From positions 3,065,001 to 3,129,000 of the forward strand of contig NZ_CP092473.1 in assembly GCF_014287515.2 (NCBI RefSeq): a stretch of 64,000 bases of DNA. The letters run 5' to 3'. Origin of the DNA: Roseburia rectibacter (GTDB lineage Bacteria > Bacillota > Clostridia > Lachnospirales > Lachnospiraceae). This document shows, one piece after another, positions 1-9,043 of the stretch. Numbering within the stretch: the stretch's first letter is position 1; each line of letters opens with the position of its first letter. The notes beneath the pieces are model-generated. The model was not told the DNA's origin. It saw only the letters and a list, made by a program, of their open reading frames with translations, and ran no database searches. The translations under genes were made by a program, and so were the position numbers.

Positions 1-340
1 GTTGCAGTATTTCCACGACAAGACTTAATTCAAAACTGTAAAGAACCGTATACCACATTTTTCTGCACCGTTCATAATAGATCGGCAAAAATGTTCCAAA
101 TGGCATAAACGCAATAATATTGCCGGCAAGGTTCAAAACTACTGCATAAGTGCCAAGAGCTTTACGATAACGGATAAATCGCATAATTTCTTTGAATGGA
201 ACAAGGTTATAGTGATATGCTCTTTCACTATAAGTTCGTCCCATTTCTTCTGAAAAAAATAAAAAATAAAATAACACTTCAAAGTAAACAGTGAACAATA
301 CGCCGGCAATCAGCCGGCGTCTTTTTTTTCTGTCATCCAT
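1..340 (-). CDS. VanZ-like membrane protein (3' end beyond window)
   Basis: This is the N-terminal 113 residues of a VanZ-family membrane protein; the C-terminus lies beyond the left edge. The family is named for a teicoplanin-resistance protein, but most members have no known role. A basic N-terminus is followed by a hydrophobic helix (residues 10-30), then the VanZ signature YNLVPFKEI and the motif NLAGNIIAFMPFGTFLP before a second helix. The ATG at 338-340 lies 4 nt after the pyrE stop, so translation is probably coupled to pyrE. A GC-rich inverted repeat at 301-319 looks like a terminator but lies inside this coding region. Confidence 0.8.
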   Translation of the reverse strand, partial: MDDRKKRRRLIAGVLFTVYFEVLFYFLFFSEEMGRTYSERAYHYNLVPFKEIMRFIRYRKALGTYAVVLNLAGNIIAFMPFGTFLPIYYERCRKMWYTVLYSFELSLVVEILQ

Positions 341-344
341 CGAT

Positions 345-1025
345 TTATTTACATCCATACTGTTCATAGTATGCATCAATTGCTTTTTTTATCTCATCAT
401 TAATGACAATTTTGCCCTGACACTCCTTATTGTAAAGATGTTCCACGACCTCTTCCATCGTTACAATCGCATTTGTCGGAAAACCATAAGTCTCTCGGAT
501 TTCATCAAGTGCACTCATTTTACCGCCAAGTCCCATTTCCATACGGTTTAAAGAAACCATCAGACCAACGATCTCAACATTTGCAGCTCCTCTTACTTTC
601 GGAACTGTCTCCTCCATGGATTTACCGGATGTTGTAACATCCTCGATCATGACAACACGGTCACCGTCTTTTAAACTGCTTCCAAGGAAACTTCCCTTAT
701 CTGCTCCGTGGTCTTTTTCTTCTTTTCTATCCGAACAGTAACGGACTTCTTTTCCATACAATTTGCTGAATGCAACTGCTGTTACAACACTGATCGGGAT
801 TCCCTTGTATGCCGGTCCGAATAATACATCAAAATCATCTCCATACTTCTCATGGATCGCCTTTGCGTAATACTCACCAAGACGCATTAACTGTGAACCT
901 GTCACATAAGCTCCTGCATTCATAAAAAATGGGGATTTACGTCCACTCTTTAATGTAAACTCTCCAAATTTGAGCACATCACTCTCAACCATAAACTCGA
1001 TAAATTCCTGCTTGTACTGTTCCAT
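345..1025 (-). CDS. pyrE: orotate phosphoribosyltransferase
   Basis: PyrE condenses orotate with PRPP to give orotidine 5'-phosphate in cytosolic pyrimidine synthesis. The type-I PRTase PRPP-binding motif VVMIEDVTTSGKS lies at about residues 125-136, and the N-terminal hood carries FGEFTLKSGRKSPFF. The frame can be read from a GTG at 1094. I chose the ATG at 1025 because a perfect AGGAGG (1037-1042) sits 11 nt upstream and it gives 226 residues, the usual family length. The VanZ-like gene follows directly. No other pyr genes are in view. Confidence 0.95.
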   Translation of the reverse strand: MEQYKQEFIEFMVESDVLKFGEFTLKSGRKSPFFMNAGAYVTGSQLMRLGEYYAKAIHEKYGDDFDVLFGPAYKGIPISVVTAVAFSKLYGKEVRYCSDRKEEKDHGADKGSFLGSSLKDGDRVVMIEDVTTSGKSMEETVPKVRGAANVEIVGLMVSLNRMEMGLGGKMSALDEIRETYGFPTNAIVTMEEVVEHLYNKECQGKIVINDEIKKAIDAYYEQYGCK

Positions 1026-1104
1026 TTTATCTACGACCTCCTGTTTAACTTCCTGAATATCGATTGTTTGCACCTGATTCTCTCGTGTCTTCACAATTAT
1101 TTTT

Positions 1105-1133
1105 ATACTATCATAAGTGTCTTAGAATCTCAA
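1105..1133 (-). promoter_or_regulatory. sigma-A-type promoter for pyrE
   Basis: On the minus strand TTGAGA (1128-1133) is separated by exactly 17 nt from TAGTAT (1105-1110). This would start a transcript near 1098 with a leader of about 70 nt before the pyrE start at 1025. It is predicted from spacing and consensus only. Confidence 0.45.
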
Positions 1134-1229
1134 TCTCTTTTAACTTCATTTTTTAACCTGTAGAAAAAACATTAGAATTTTTATCAGACAAGACCCTATT
1201 TTAAATCTTCTGTTTCATAACATATCTGT

Positions 1230-2069
1230 CTATTCCGTCAGTTCTCCTATCACTGTGATAAATCTTTGCTCTGTAAGACCGGAACTTTCTATGGTAAATA
1301 TAACTCCATCTTTTTCAAAAACAGCAACATAACTATACCCGCCAGTCTGCCCGATCGGATAACATCCCGCTGTGACCGTAATCCCATGCACCAGAGACGT
1401 GGCTAAATGTGTATCTGTAAATCTTGTCACGATCCCGGATTCCGTTGTACGAACTCCGATTTTCAATGTACGTTCTCCACTTTCATCCGAATAGATCAGA
1501 CTATTATTATCATCCACTGCTTCTCCTGCTTTATCATATCCAACATGATAAACACCATCCGACAGGATGAATCCATCTGGAATGGAAGTCGGACAGATCT
1601 TTGTTCCAAAATATTCTTCCAGCCCCGCTGCGTCATAAGAAACAATCTGATCCGGTTCTGCTACATCATAGGCTATACTTTCCATTTCGCGAATCTCATT
1701 AAAGATCAGACCGGTATCCTCCTCTGCTGTTTCCACACCTGCCTCATCCGCTGATCCGGCTGCTGTACTTCCATACATACCATCATAATCATTGAAAACC
1801 GTATCCACAGAGTTATTTTTGTTTCCTGAATATCCATTCCTGATCCTTCCATAAAACATTCCTGCACCGATGATCAGCACAAATGCTGTCATACACATCG
1901 CCGCCGAAATAGTGATATGCGCAGGCTGTTCCTTCTCTAAAGGGATTTTTTCTCTTATAACATAAAACATCCGCTTCATCCGTGATTTTGATTTTATCTC
2001 AACTTCCGCATCTGAAACATACTTTGGATCAATATGCCCGAATGCATCAATCAAATCATCTGCTTTCAC
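1230..2069 (-). CDS. membrane anti-sigma-like protein paired with ECF sigma factor
   Basis: A 279-residue protein with a cytoplasmic N-terminus of about 50 residues, one transmembrane helix (about 53-73) and a large extracytoplasmic part with an acidic, Gly/Ser-rich linker (about 80-125) and a C-terminal sensor-like domain. It lies 3 nt after the ECF sigma gene. Such a pairing usually means the membrane protein holds the sigma factor inactive until an external signal arrives; that role is inferred from position and topology. I see no ZAS (HxxxCxxC) motif, so it is not the zinc-type anti-sigma. Confidence 0.6.
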   Translation of the reverse strand: MKADDLIDAFGHIDPKYVSDAEVEIKSKSRMKRMFYVIREKIPLEKEQPAHITISAAMCMTAFVLIIGAGMFYGRIRNGYSGNKNNSVDTVFNDYDGMYGSTAAGSADEAGVETAEEDTGLIFNEIREMESIAYDVAEPDQIVSYDAAGLEEYFGTKICPTSIPDGFILSDGVYHVGYDKAGEAVDDNNSLIYSDESGERTLKIGVRTTESGIVTRFTDTHLATSLVHGITVTAGCYPIGQTGGYSYVAVFEKDGVIFTIESSGLTEQRFITVIGELTE

Positions 2070-2072
2070 TGC

Positions 2073-2642
2073 TCACACCTCGATTCCTTCCTGAGCAAGA
2101 CATTTCCGTAAACTTTCCCTTGAACGCATCAGAGACGATTTTACCTTGCTCTCACTGATGGAGAATCTCTTTGCGATTTCAGCTATACTGTCAAAATACC
2201 AGTACCTCCGCACAAAGATCCTGCGGTTTTCTGTCTTCATCCCAGCCAGAAAACGGTTAATCATCTCCGCAAGTTCCATATTTTCCACATGTAACTCCAT
2301 ATTTTCACCGGAAATACAGTCCTGCATCTCTTCATATATGTAAGAAATTTCTCCCTCTCCACGCTTTTTCGAATGATTTTTCCGGTAGCGGTCTAAGGAT
2401 AGATTTCTTGTAATCGCTCCTAAAAACGCCTGCAATATCCCCGGCCGCTCTGTCGGCATGGAATTCCACGCCCGGAACCATGTATCATTCATACACTCTT
2501 CACAATCACTTTCATTGTGCAGTACATTCTGTGCTATCTTGTGACAATATGCTCCGTATTTCTGCTGTGAGCATGTAATTGCCCTCTGATCTCTGACCCA
2601 GTATAACTCAATAATCTTTTCATCCTCTAAAAACTGCCCCAC
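2073..2642 (-). CDS. ECF-type RNA polymerase sigma factor
   Basis: A 189-residue sigma-70-family factor. Region 2 covers about residues 25-90, including a segment reading NDTWFRAWNSMP. Region 4 (about 125-175) has a helix-turn-helix with IAEIAKRFSISESKVKSSL. The length and lack of regions 1 and 3 are typical of ECF factors. It is first in a two-gene operon with the membrane partner just downstream. The nearby serpin lipoprotein, also minus-strand, could be a target, but no shared promoter motif was established. Confidence 0.85.
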   Translation of the reverse strand: MGQFLEDEKIIELYWVRDQRAITCSQQKYGAYCHKIAQNVLHNESDCEECMNDTWFRAWNSMPTERPGILQAFLGAITRNLSLDRYRKNHSKKRGEGEISYIYEEMQDCISGENMELHVENMELAEMINRFLAGMKTENRRIFVRRYWYFDSIAEIAKRFSISESKVKSSLMRSRESLRKCLAQEGIEV

Positions 2643-2690
2643 GATCCGAATTATATCCTCCTGTAATGTTTATCCTGTTCTGTTATGATT

Positions 2691-3995
2691 TTACAGAGCA
2701 TCTGCCGCACCAATAAAAACAGGTATCCCATTCTCCCTGTCTATGATCGCATAGACAAATGGCCTGTCCAGCACAACATTTTCCACTGCCTCCAGACACC
2801 CCATTGTTTCCACTTCCACAACTGTTGCCGCCCCGGCCTTTGTACCAAGTTCATTCACTTCAATCTTTGTCCGGTGCAATACCCGGCTGATATACAGATT
2901 ATCCCCATTTTTACAATTCCCCATCTGTGAAAAATCTGCTAATTTCTCATCAAATGCATCATGCATTCCCATTCTGTCTAAAACTTCCGCTAATTCTTTC
3001 TGCGTCTCCGCCTTAAACTTTGGCATACCTGTTTCCACTATTGTATCATTTGCCTGAGCAATTGTCTTTAGAAAAGTTTCTCCATTCATCTGACTGATAT
3101 AATCTCTGATATCCATATTCTCATCCGGAAGCAGTGCAACAAAGTCAAAGCCTTCTTTATACGGCTTGATAAATCCAACGGCATGCTCTTCCTTCAGAAA
3201 AGAATATTCCTCCGAATACATCATTGATACTGTTGAATGATTACCATCAATATCATAAAAATCAGCATCATGCACCTGTTCCTTTTCATACGGGTCCTGC
3301 CACTCCCCCTCAAATGCCACTGCATTTACAAGATACATAATAGCATATGGCGGTATCTGATCCATGATATCTTTGATCATTCCATCCGTGCGCCGGTCGA
3401 TCCAGCGATTGATATCCTTTGTCGTTTTTTTATCAAAAGCCGAGGCAAAGATATCTGCCTGATAAAATTCAGCGTTTAACTTCAGAAAATCATCTGCCGG
3501 TACAAAGTTCTCATCAGCATCTTTGTACCAGATAGAATTCGCTGTATATAAATGATTATTTTTTTCCTTTGGCATGGAACTTTGCAGACGCTGCAGCTCC
3601 CGATTGAGAAGATCAAGCGAGCAGTCTGCCGTACCGCAAAGTACACTCTCCATCTGTTCCAAAGTCTCGCCTGATGCTCCGTTTGCAGTCATGGCAAGCG
3701 CATTTATCACGGAATATGGTGATATCATTGTATTTTTTCCAGCTTCATAGCTATTTTGAAAAGCCTTTATTGCAAAATCAGCATAACTGTCCGCAAATAT
3801 TTTGTCTGATTTTTCATCCGATGGCAGCATCTGAACATTATCTCCGGATTTTCCAGTATCTTCTTTCGTTACATTCAATTCCCTTGTCGATCCTGAAAGA
3901 TGCATGCCTTCTACATTAGAACACGCAGCTGTCCCTGATAACAGAATACCAGCTGTTAAAAATAATGCTACTATCTTTTTTGCTCTTTTTTTCAT
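2691..3995 (-). CDS. serpin-family protease inhibitor lipoprotein
   Basis: A 434-residue serpin with a lipoprotein signal peptide (hydrophobic core at about 8-20, then the lipobox ending TAAC), so it should be anchored outside the membrane. The serpin fold is clear from the conserved shutter and breach segments. The reactive-loop hinge GTKAGAATVVE (about 384-394) keeps the small residues needed for loop insertion, so it is likely inhibitory. Gut bacterial serpins are known to trap host or bacterial serine proteases; the P1 residue cannot be assigned confidently here. The frame stays open upstream to 4244. I chose the ATG at 3995 because GGAGGA lies 8 nt upstream and a signal peptide begins there. 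Confidence 0.85.
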   Translation of the reverse strand: MKKRAKKIVALFLTAGILLSGTAACSNVEGMHLSGSTRELNVTKEDTGKSGDNVQMLPSDEKSDKIFADSYADFAIKAFQNSYEAGKNTMISPYSVINALAMTANGASGETLEQMESVLCGTADCSLDLLNRELQRLQSSMPKEKNNHLYTANSIWYKDADENFVPADDFLKLNAEFYQADIFASAFDKKTTKDINRWIDRRTDGMIKDIMDQIPPYAIMYLVNAVAFEGEWQDPYEKEQVHDADFYDIDGNHSTVSMMYSEEYSFLKEEHAVGFIKPYKEGFDFVALLPDENMDIRDYISQMNGETFLKTIAQANDTIVETGMPKFKAETQKELAEVLDRMGMHDAFDEKLADFSQMGNCKNGDNLYISRVLHRTKIEVNELGTKAGAATVVEVETMGCLEAVENVVLDRPFVYAIIDRENGIPVFIGAADAL

Positions 3996-4047
3996 CTTCT
4001 CTTCCTCCATTGTATCTGTTTCCTGTTGTTTCATTGCTCTTCTATAG

Positions 4048-4086
4048 AAAAAGACGCAAATGGGTAACTGCCCGTTGCGTCTTTTT
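4048..4086 (-). terminator. Rho-independent terminator upstream of the serpin
   Basis: A 12-bp stem (AAAAAGACGCAA at 4048-4059 with TTGCGTCTTTTT at 4075-4086) carries a U-run on either strand, so it can act in both directions. It lies inside the leftover coding fragment upstream of the serpin and separates the serpin from upstream transcription. Confidence 0.75.
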
Positions 4087-4244
4087 CCAATTTTTTCCAG
4101 CATAGAATTTGCCTTACTATATTTTCCAGTCCCCATGTAACACATCGCTGTAAAACAATCTAATTCGTCATTTTCTACTGAAATCTTCTTCCTGATCTTT
4201 TCCAGCTCTTTCGGTCTCAACATCATTCGCGATAAGTATATCAT
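4087..4244 (-). pseudogene. duplicated C-terminal fragment of the SEC-C/ORF-3 protein
   Basis: About 45 residues here (RPKELEKIRKK, SVENDELDCFTAMCYMGTGKY) match the C-terminal region of the protein encoded at 5361-7541 ([11 protein letters not shown], then [19 protein letters not shown]). The fragment has no start region of its own and no SEC-C zinc motif, and it runs into a terminator. It is a remnant of a partial duplication and accounts for the falsely long serpin reading frame. Confidence 0.75.
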
Positions 4245-4287
4245 ATTTCACCAGTCGTTTCCCACATAACCGTAAAAAAGTAAAAAA

Positions 4288-4320
4288 CCATATGATACAT
4301 TTTCTATATGTATCACATGG
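4288..4320 (-). terminator. Rho-independent terminator of the small lipoprotein gene
   Basis: Arms CCATATGATACAT (4288-4300) and ATGTATCACATGG (4308-4320) pair with one mismatch. On the minus strand the hairpin is followed by TTTTTTACTTTTTT. It lies 18 nt after the stop of the lipoprotein gene. Confidence 0.8.
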
Positions 4321-4338
4321 CTTTACTTATTACTTTAC

Positions 4339-4776
4339 TTATTGCTTTTCAACTGAAATAATTGTTCCCGAAAATGCATCCACTTCTGAAAGTTCCCCGG
4401 TATATGTTACTTTTACTTTATCTCCAACAGAAACATTTTCCAATCCCTGTGGTTTTGCATCAAAACTTAATTCATAGGAAGCACCACTATCATCTGTCAC
4501 AATAAACATAAAATCTTTGATCTCGTCCACCGTTCCATTCAGTGTTTTCTCTTCGCCTGTTACCGCTTCAGCTGTATTTTCCGGTACAGCTTCAGTCTGT
4601 AACTCTGTTTCAGCGTTACCCTCTGCACCAGCCTGCTGTTCTTTCTGCATATTATCCTCTGCCTGTACTTCCTGCTGCACTTCATTTCCGGCATCAGCAC
4701 GATTCGTGCTTCCACATGCTGTAAATATGGACATACACATTACCGTTGCTAATACATAAATTGTTTTTTTTCTCAT
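4339..4776 (-). CDS. small lipoprotein with OB-like domain
   Basis: A 145-residue lipoprotein with a signal peptide ending in the lipobox FTAC (Cys about 21). An acidic, Gln/Glu/Ala-rich linker (about 25-75) leads to a small beta-rich domain (about 80-143) with the pattern NGTVDEIKDFMFIVTDD and VGDKVKVTYTG, which resembles the OB-like fold of DUF3221-type lipoproteins. Its function is unknown; an envelope location is well supported. It is a single gene with its own terminator. Confidence 0.65.
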   Translation of the reverse strand: MRKKTIYVLATVMCMSIFTACGSTNRADAGNEVQQEVQAEDNMQKEQQAGAEGNAETELQTEAVPENTAEAVTGEEKTLNGTVDEIKDFMFIVTDDSGASYELSFDAKPQGLENVSVGDKVKVTYTGELSEVDAFSGTIISVEKQ

Positions 4777-5000
4777 TCTGAATATCCTCCTGCGTGTTTT
4801 TATTACTTATCATTTGTAAGTTTCATTTATTTAGATAAAATAATAACAAAAAAAGTTTCATTAAAAAAAAATTTTTATTCCCGTTTCCTCATTATTTTTA
4901 TGAACATGAATTATTCGGCAAATGGATAAAATGCTTTTTCCGGCAGATGTGCGTCAGGAAATGCATATTAAGATAAAAGAAACAGAAACGGAGAACATCT

Positions 5001-5357
5001 ATGAACAGTATCGGGGAACGTATTGTATTTTTACGTGAAGAACGCGACATGAGCCAGAAACATCTTGCTTACACGATCGGTATCGCTCCGACTACCCTAT
5101 CCCGATATGAAAACAACCTTTATGAACCAAAGGCTGAAATTTTAAACCGGCTCGCAAAAGCCCTTGATACCACTTCTGACTTTCTGATCGGACTTACCGA
5201 TATTTACGAGAAACCAGCAGATGCCAGAAAGCGCAAATCAGAACTCACTGCCGATGAACAGCGTCTCTTAAGTTATTACCGTAAATTAACCGACCTGAAT
5301 CAGGCTCGTTTAAAGGAACGCGCCGAGACGCTGCTTGATCTGCAGGAGAAAAAATGA
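5001..5357 (+). CDS. XRE-family transcriptional regulator
   Basis: A 118-residue Cro/C1-type regulator. The helix-turn-helix (about residues 7-61) reads LREERDMSQKHLAYTIGIAP, then TLSRYENNLYEPKAEIL, followed by the LAKALDTTSDFLIGLTD segment typical of the family. A C-terminal helical tail probably dimerises. A GGAG motif precedes the ATG. It is convergent with the next gene, with only 3 nt between the stops. Target genes are not known. Confidence 0.85.
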   Translation: MNSIGERIVFLREERDMSQKHLAYTIGIAPTTLSRYENNLYEPKAEILNRLAKALDTTSDFLIGLTDIYEKPADARKRKSELTADEQRLLSYYRKLTDLNQARLKERAETLLDLQEKK

Positions 5358-5360
5358 TTT

Positions 5361-7541
5361 TTATTTTCCACAGCACTTTTTATATTTTTTCCCACTTCCA
5401 CATGGGCACGGATCATTCCGGCCTATTTTCTTACCTTCCCGCTGATATGGCATATCCATTTCAATACCGGCAAACGGATCCCATTCTTCTACCCGATTCA
5501 TATAATAATCACTGATTCCTGCTACCTGTTCTCCGACCATATCGATCAGTGCTTCTACGCTCTCGTCCTCTGTCCGGTCCGCAATTGCAGCAAACATGGT
5601 GTTTGCTTTATTATATTTTCCAGTACCCATATAGGACAAAGCCGTAAGACAATCTAATTCAGCATTTTCTACGGAAAGTCCCTTCCGGATCCTTTCTAAT
5701 GCTTTTGGTCTGTCCGACTCTCTGTTTTCATAAAAAGCCCTGTATATTTCTTCCTGTATTTTTACAGGCATATCTTTTAATGATGTGTCCTGTGTGATCT
5801 CCTCTCGTTCTATATCTGCCGCAAAAACGTCTGTTTCAAATGCATTTTTCCCGGTGATTTTCTCATACTCCATCCTGGAATATCCATGAAGCATTGGGAG
5901 TCCAAGTGTCATGATACCTTCAAGTACAACCTGCCAGATATTCATCCGGTCGTATAAAAGAACTGTTTTTCCAGCCTGTTCCTCATGCAGTAAGATTGTA
6001 TCAAATATTTCATCTGCACTGCATCCACTGACTGTTTCATTAAAAATCAGTTCTATCATATCCGAAACATCATCCTGTGACATATCCAGTGTTTCATCAA
6101 GCTCCTGTGCCAAAATCTGCCAGCATTGTCCAAGATCAGCAATATTCGTGGAGACAGAAAGAACTTCTTTTTGTGAAAACTTCTTATAAGGAAGATCTGT
6201 GGCAAACTTTTCCAGTCCCTCAATAATGCGTTCATTATCTACATTTATAAGTGCCGCATAACTTTTCCCGGTATCACTTCTTCGTAAAGTCTGAAACTGC
6301 TTTCCAAAACTGCCATACCAGTACACATACCGAAGGAAATCCCTCTCTGAAAGGTTCATATTCCATACATTTTCAAAAATTTCATGAAAATCCTTGAGTT
6401 CTAACAATATATACGTAAGCAGAAGTTTCATTATTTTTCCGGTAATATCATCAATCTCTTTCCGATACCTTTTCCGGTCTAATGACGTTATCAAAGCAAA
6501 CCTTTCTTTGAAATCAATAGCAGGAAACACATATGCTGCCTCTGTTTTTGGCGGAACCTGCACATGTAAAAGTCCCAATACGATACCTTTCATAATTGTA
6601 TCATAGTCTGCTGTGTATTTTTTATTTTCCACAAACCCGCTTATTTTCTCAAATTCCCGTATATTATTTTCTGTCAGAATATAAAGATAATACTCCGGGT
6701 GCTTTGTCAGTTCTTCATTGATGGCATCCGCTAATATACCCGGATCTTCCTTTTCATAATCATATGAAAGCTGGAGATACTTGCTGTAATCCCTTGTTTG
6801 CTGCTCACTCAGCCTGTGCATTAATTCCTTACATGTCCGATGAGGCGGCATTTTACAGATATTTCCTTTCGCCTCTTTATTGCAGAATTCTTTCCATGCA
6901 GTTACTTCTTTTCGTATGACGGACTGTTTTTTCGCGGCATCGTCCAGATTTTTCAAAAATTTTTCTGCCTGCTCCCTGAAATATTCATAAAATTCTTTTT
7001 TGTTCTCTTTAAAGGCTTCGATACCTTTCATCATCTGCTCATAATCGTCCGGCATATCTGTTTCCTTAAAATGCATTTTTTCAAGATTATGATTAACTGC
7101 TTCCATATCGTATTTTTCCGGCTGCATATCTTCATCCCAGTCACCACAGAAATCTTCAATAAAATTGTCTCCTTTTACCTTCAAAATTGCGGCATGATCT
7201 GCTGTATATTCCGGCATCTTTTTTTCAAATATCACCTTGTGCTGCCAGTCATCGCCAAAATCATAGGTATAACGAACCCATTTTTCATGCTCTAAAACCG
7301 GTCCCACCGGTGTTTTTTTCTCGATCATGAACATACTTTTCACTGCATCTTTTTTACTTTTTACAATTTCAAAACTATTTCCGGGGCTTTCGAAAATATG
7401 CAGATGCATATCCTCCCACCCGAAAATCTCCTGAATCACACAATGCAGATCTGCAAAAGACATTTTTTCAGGTACTACAACTCTCCGCCATACCGGTGGG
7501 TGAGTATCCATGATCATGATTTTTAAAACAATGCCTGACAT
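5361..7541 (-). CDS. pRiA4b ORF-3-like / SEC-C domain protein
   Basis: A 726-residue protein of unknown function. The N-terminus (about 1-170) matches the plasmid pRiA4b ORF-3 family, with [19 protein letters not shown] and [12 protein letters not shown] long helical middle follows. The C-terminus (about 705-725) is a SEC-C zinc motif with [21 protein letters not shown] partial copy of its C-terminal region lies upstream of the serpin. SEC-C motifs bind zinc and often mediate protein contacts; no enzymatic role can be assigned. Confidence 0.8.
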   Translation of the reverse strand: MSGIVLKIMIMDTHPPVWRRVVVPEKMSFADLHCVIQEIFGWEDMHLHIFESPGNSFEIVKSKKDAVKSMFMIEKKTPVGPVLEHEKWVRYTYDFGDDWQHKVIFEKKMPEYTADHAAILKVKGDNFIEDFCGDWDEDMQPEKYDMEAVNHNLEKMHFKETDMPDDYEQMMKGIEAFKENKKEFYEYFREQAEKFLKNLDDAAKKQSVIRKEVTAWKEFCNKEAKGNICKMPPHRTCKELMHRLSEQQTRDYSKYLQLSYDYEKEDPGILADAINEELTKHPEYYLYILTENNIREFEKISGFVENKKYTADYDTIMKGIVLGLLHVQVPPKTEAAYVFPAIDFKERFALITSLDRKRYRKEIDDITGKIMKLLLTYILLELKDFHEIFENVWNMNLSERDFLRYVYWYGSFGKQFQTLRRSDTGKSYAALINVDNERIIEGLEKFATDLPYKKFSQKEVLSVSTNIADLGQCWQILAQELDETLDMSQDDVSDMIELIFNETVSGCSADEIFDTILLHEEQAGKTVLLYDRMNIWQVVLEGIMTLGLPMLHGYSRMEYEKITGKNAFETDVFAADIEREEITQDTSLKDMPVKIQEEIYRAFYENRESDRPKALERIRKGLSVENAELDCLTALSYMGTGKYNKANTMFAAIADRTEDESVEALIDMVGEQVAGISDYYMNRVEEWDPFAGIEMDMPYQREGKKIGRNDPCPCGSGKKYKKCCGK

Positions 7542-7585
7542 TTTTTGATACCTTCGCTTTCGTTTGCTATTTTATATCTGTGACA

Positions 7586-7594
7586 ATTATAACA
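7586..7594 (-). promoter_or_regulatory. extended -10 promoter for the SEC-C gene
   Basis: On the minus strand TGTTATAAT forms an extended -10 (TGn plus a perfect TATAAT), about 45 nt before the start codon at 7541. No strong -35 is visible, which is usual for extended -10 promoters. Confidence 0.4.
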
Positions 7595-7701
7595 TTTGAC
7601 ATGCATGTTTTGGAGTTTTTTGCTTAATCCCACATATTTTTCCAAACATTTCCTTTTCGTATTTTATTAGACTTTTTTTCGTTCGTCAAATATTTCCCCG
7701 C

Positions 7702-8244
7702 TCACTCCATCAAAATCTCCTCCACCGTCACAAACGTATACCCCTCTTTTTTCAGTTCATCAACAATCGCAAATGCCGCTTTCACCGAGGATTCTGACGC
7801 ATCATGCAGCAGAATGATATCATTCTCCTCTACCTTATCGATCACTCTTTTGGCGATCACTCCGGAATTGTCTGTCGCCCAGTCTTTCGGATCAACGTCC
7901 CACAGTACCTCAATCATTTTTGTCTCATAATCCAGATTACATTTCCAGCAGCCATACGGAGGTCTTATGTACTCCGGATATTTTCCGGTGATATCATGGA
8001 TGGCGGCATTTGTCTTATCCACCTGCTCGATCGCCGCTGCATCGGAAAGATTGCTTAAATTGACATGCTCGTAAGAATGCGTGCCGATCAAGTGCCCGGA
8101 ATCAGAAATATCTTTGACGATATCAGGATATTTTTCAACCTCTTTTCCCAGCAAAAAAAACGTGGCATTGACACCACGTTCTTTTAACCCCGAAAGAAGT
8201 TCTTCTGTATAATCCGGATTTGGTCCATCATCTGCTGATGTCAA
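7702..8244 (-). pseudogene. NodB-type polysaccharide deacetylase, 5'-truncated
   Basis: A 180-residue NodB-homology domain. Family members deacetylate GlcNAc or MurNAc in peptidoglycan or other glycans. The metal-binding HSYEH, the RPPYG motif and the C-terminal LLHDA motif are present. The first motif, normally TFDDGP, reads LTSADDGPN, and nothing of the usual N-terminal signal or membrane segment lies upstream. A near-start TTG at 8244 exists, but the sequence above it is unrelated. The gene seems to have been cut at about 8.24 kb, beside an inverted repeat (GGTCC and GGACC arms). Confidence 0.7.
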
Positions 8245-8410
8245 GTAAGGACCAAATTTTTTTGAAGAAATTTTGATTTTGGGGTTGACAAACTACAACA
8301 TGAGCATTTCATAAATCATTGTTTGTATATAATACTTTTTATTTAAAATGCCTAGCTGCTTCATGCTAAAATTATAGTTTGTTTTACACCTTGCCTCTGT
8401 TACTAATTCA

Positions 8411-8764
8411 TCACAATTTACTATACATTTCAATAATTCTATTTCTGATGTATGTAGAAGAACACTGCTTTTTTCTCTCAATATAAACTACAGCCACTCC
8501 CATTTTTTTTAATTCCCTTTCCGCATCTATATATACACTTTCCATACGATGATCTTCTCCTGCAATCATAACATCAAAACCATACTTGTAATAGGCTGCT
8601 ATTTTATCTAAATCATTTTCAGGAACCACTTCATCAACATAGCGTATTGCTTTTACAATTTCCACTCTCTGTTCATAGCTCAAAATAGACGTTCTATTTT
8701 TTCTTCTAATCATAAAATCATCCGTTCCACCCCCCACAATTAAATACTCACACAAATCTTTAGC
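8411..8764 (-). pseudogene. glycerol-3-phosphate cytidylyltransferase-like fragment
   Basis: 118 codons matching the C-terminal two thirds of TagD-type nucleotidyltransferases: AKDLCEYLIVG, SYEQRVEIVKAIRYVDEV, DKIAAYYKYGFDV and the late SSTYIRNRI motif. The N-terminal part with the catalytic HxGH motif is missing. Upstream the frame meets a stop at once and the sequence belongs to a different gene fragment. It is therefore inactive debris at the left end of the mobile element. Confidence 0.75.
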
Positions 8765-8901
8765 TTTTTATAAACGTCTATGTTAATGGTATCAGCAACA
8801 AACCTTTGATATGTATAGTTTGTAAAGTCTAATACATAGCCCCTCTCCATGTCAAACAGTCTCTCAAAGTAATCTTTCTCGATATATGTCATCTGCGCCA
8901 T
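8740..8901 (-). pseudogene. 5' fragment of an unidentified gene
   Basis: 53 codons starting at an ATG with GGAGG 9 nt upstream. The protein begins MAQMTYIEKDYFERLFDMER, then GYVLDFTN and FVADTINIDVYKK. It resembles the N-terminal region of some abortive-infection-type hypothetical proteins, but I cannot name the family firmly. After INIDVYKKLK it runs out of frame into the cytidylyltransferase fragment, marking a deletion junction near 8765. Confidence 0.5.
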
Positions 8902-8996
8902 AGATTAATACCTCCATCGTCAAGAAAATATAAATATATTATACAATATTTTCCTACTATTGACATCTAAAATATTAACTATGGCATTTTTAGATG

Positions 8997-9039
8997 AAAA
9001 AAGAAGAAGCCCTTTTGTCACTTTAGACTTCTTCTTTTT
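8997..9039 (-). terminator. terminator after the serine-recombinase operon
   Basis: Complementary AAGAAGAAG-type (8997-9009) and CTTCTTCTTTTT (9028-9039) arms form a hairpin followed by a U-run on the minus strand, just past the stop of the last recombinase gene. Confidence 0.7.
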
Positions 9040-9043
9040 AATC

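Noticed and set aside
301..319. GC-rich inverted repeat as a terminator after pyrE
   Set aside because: It is inside the coding sequence of the VanZ-like gene, in the frame that runs from the ATG at 340 to the edge, and no U-run follows on the minus strand.
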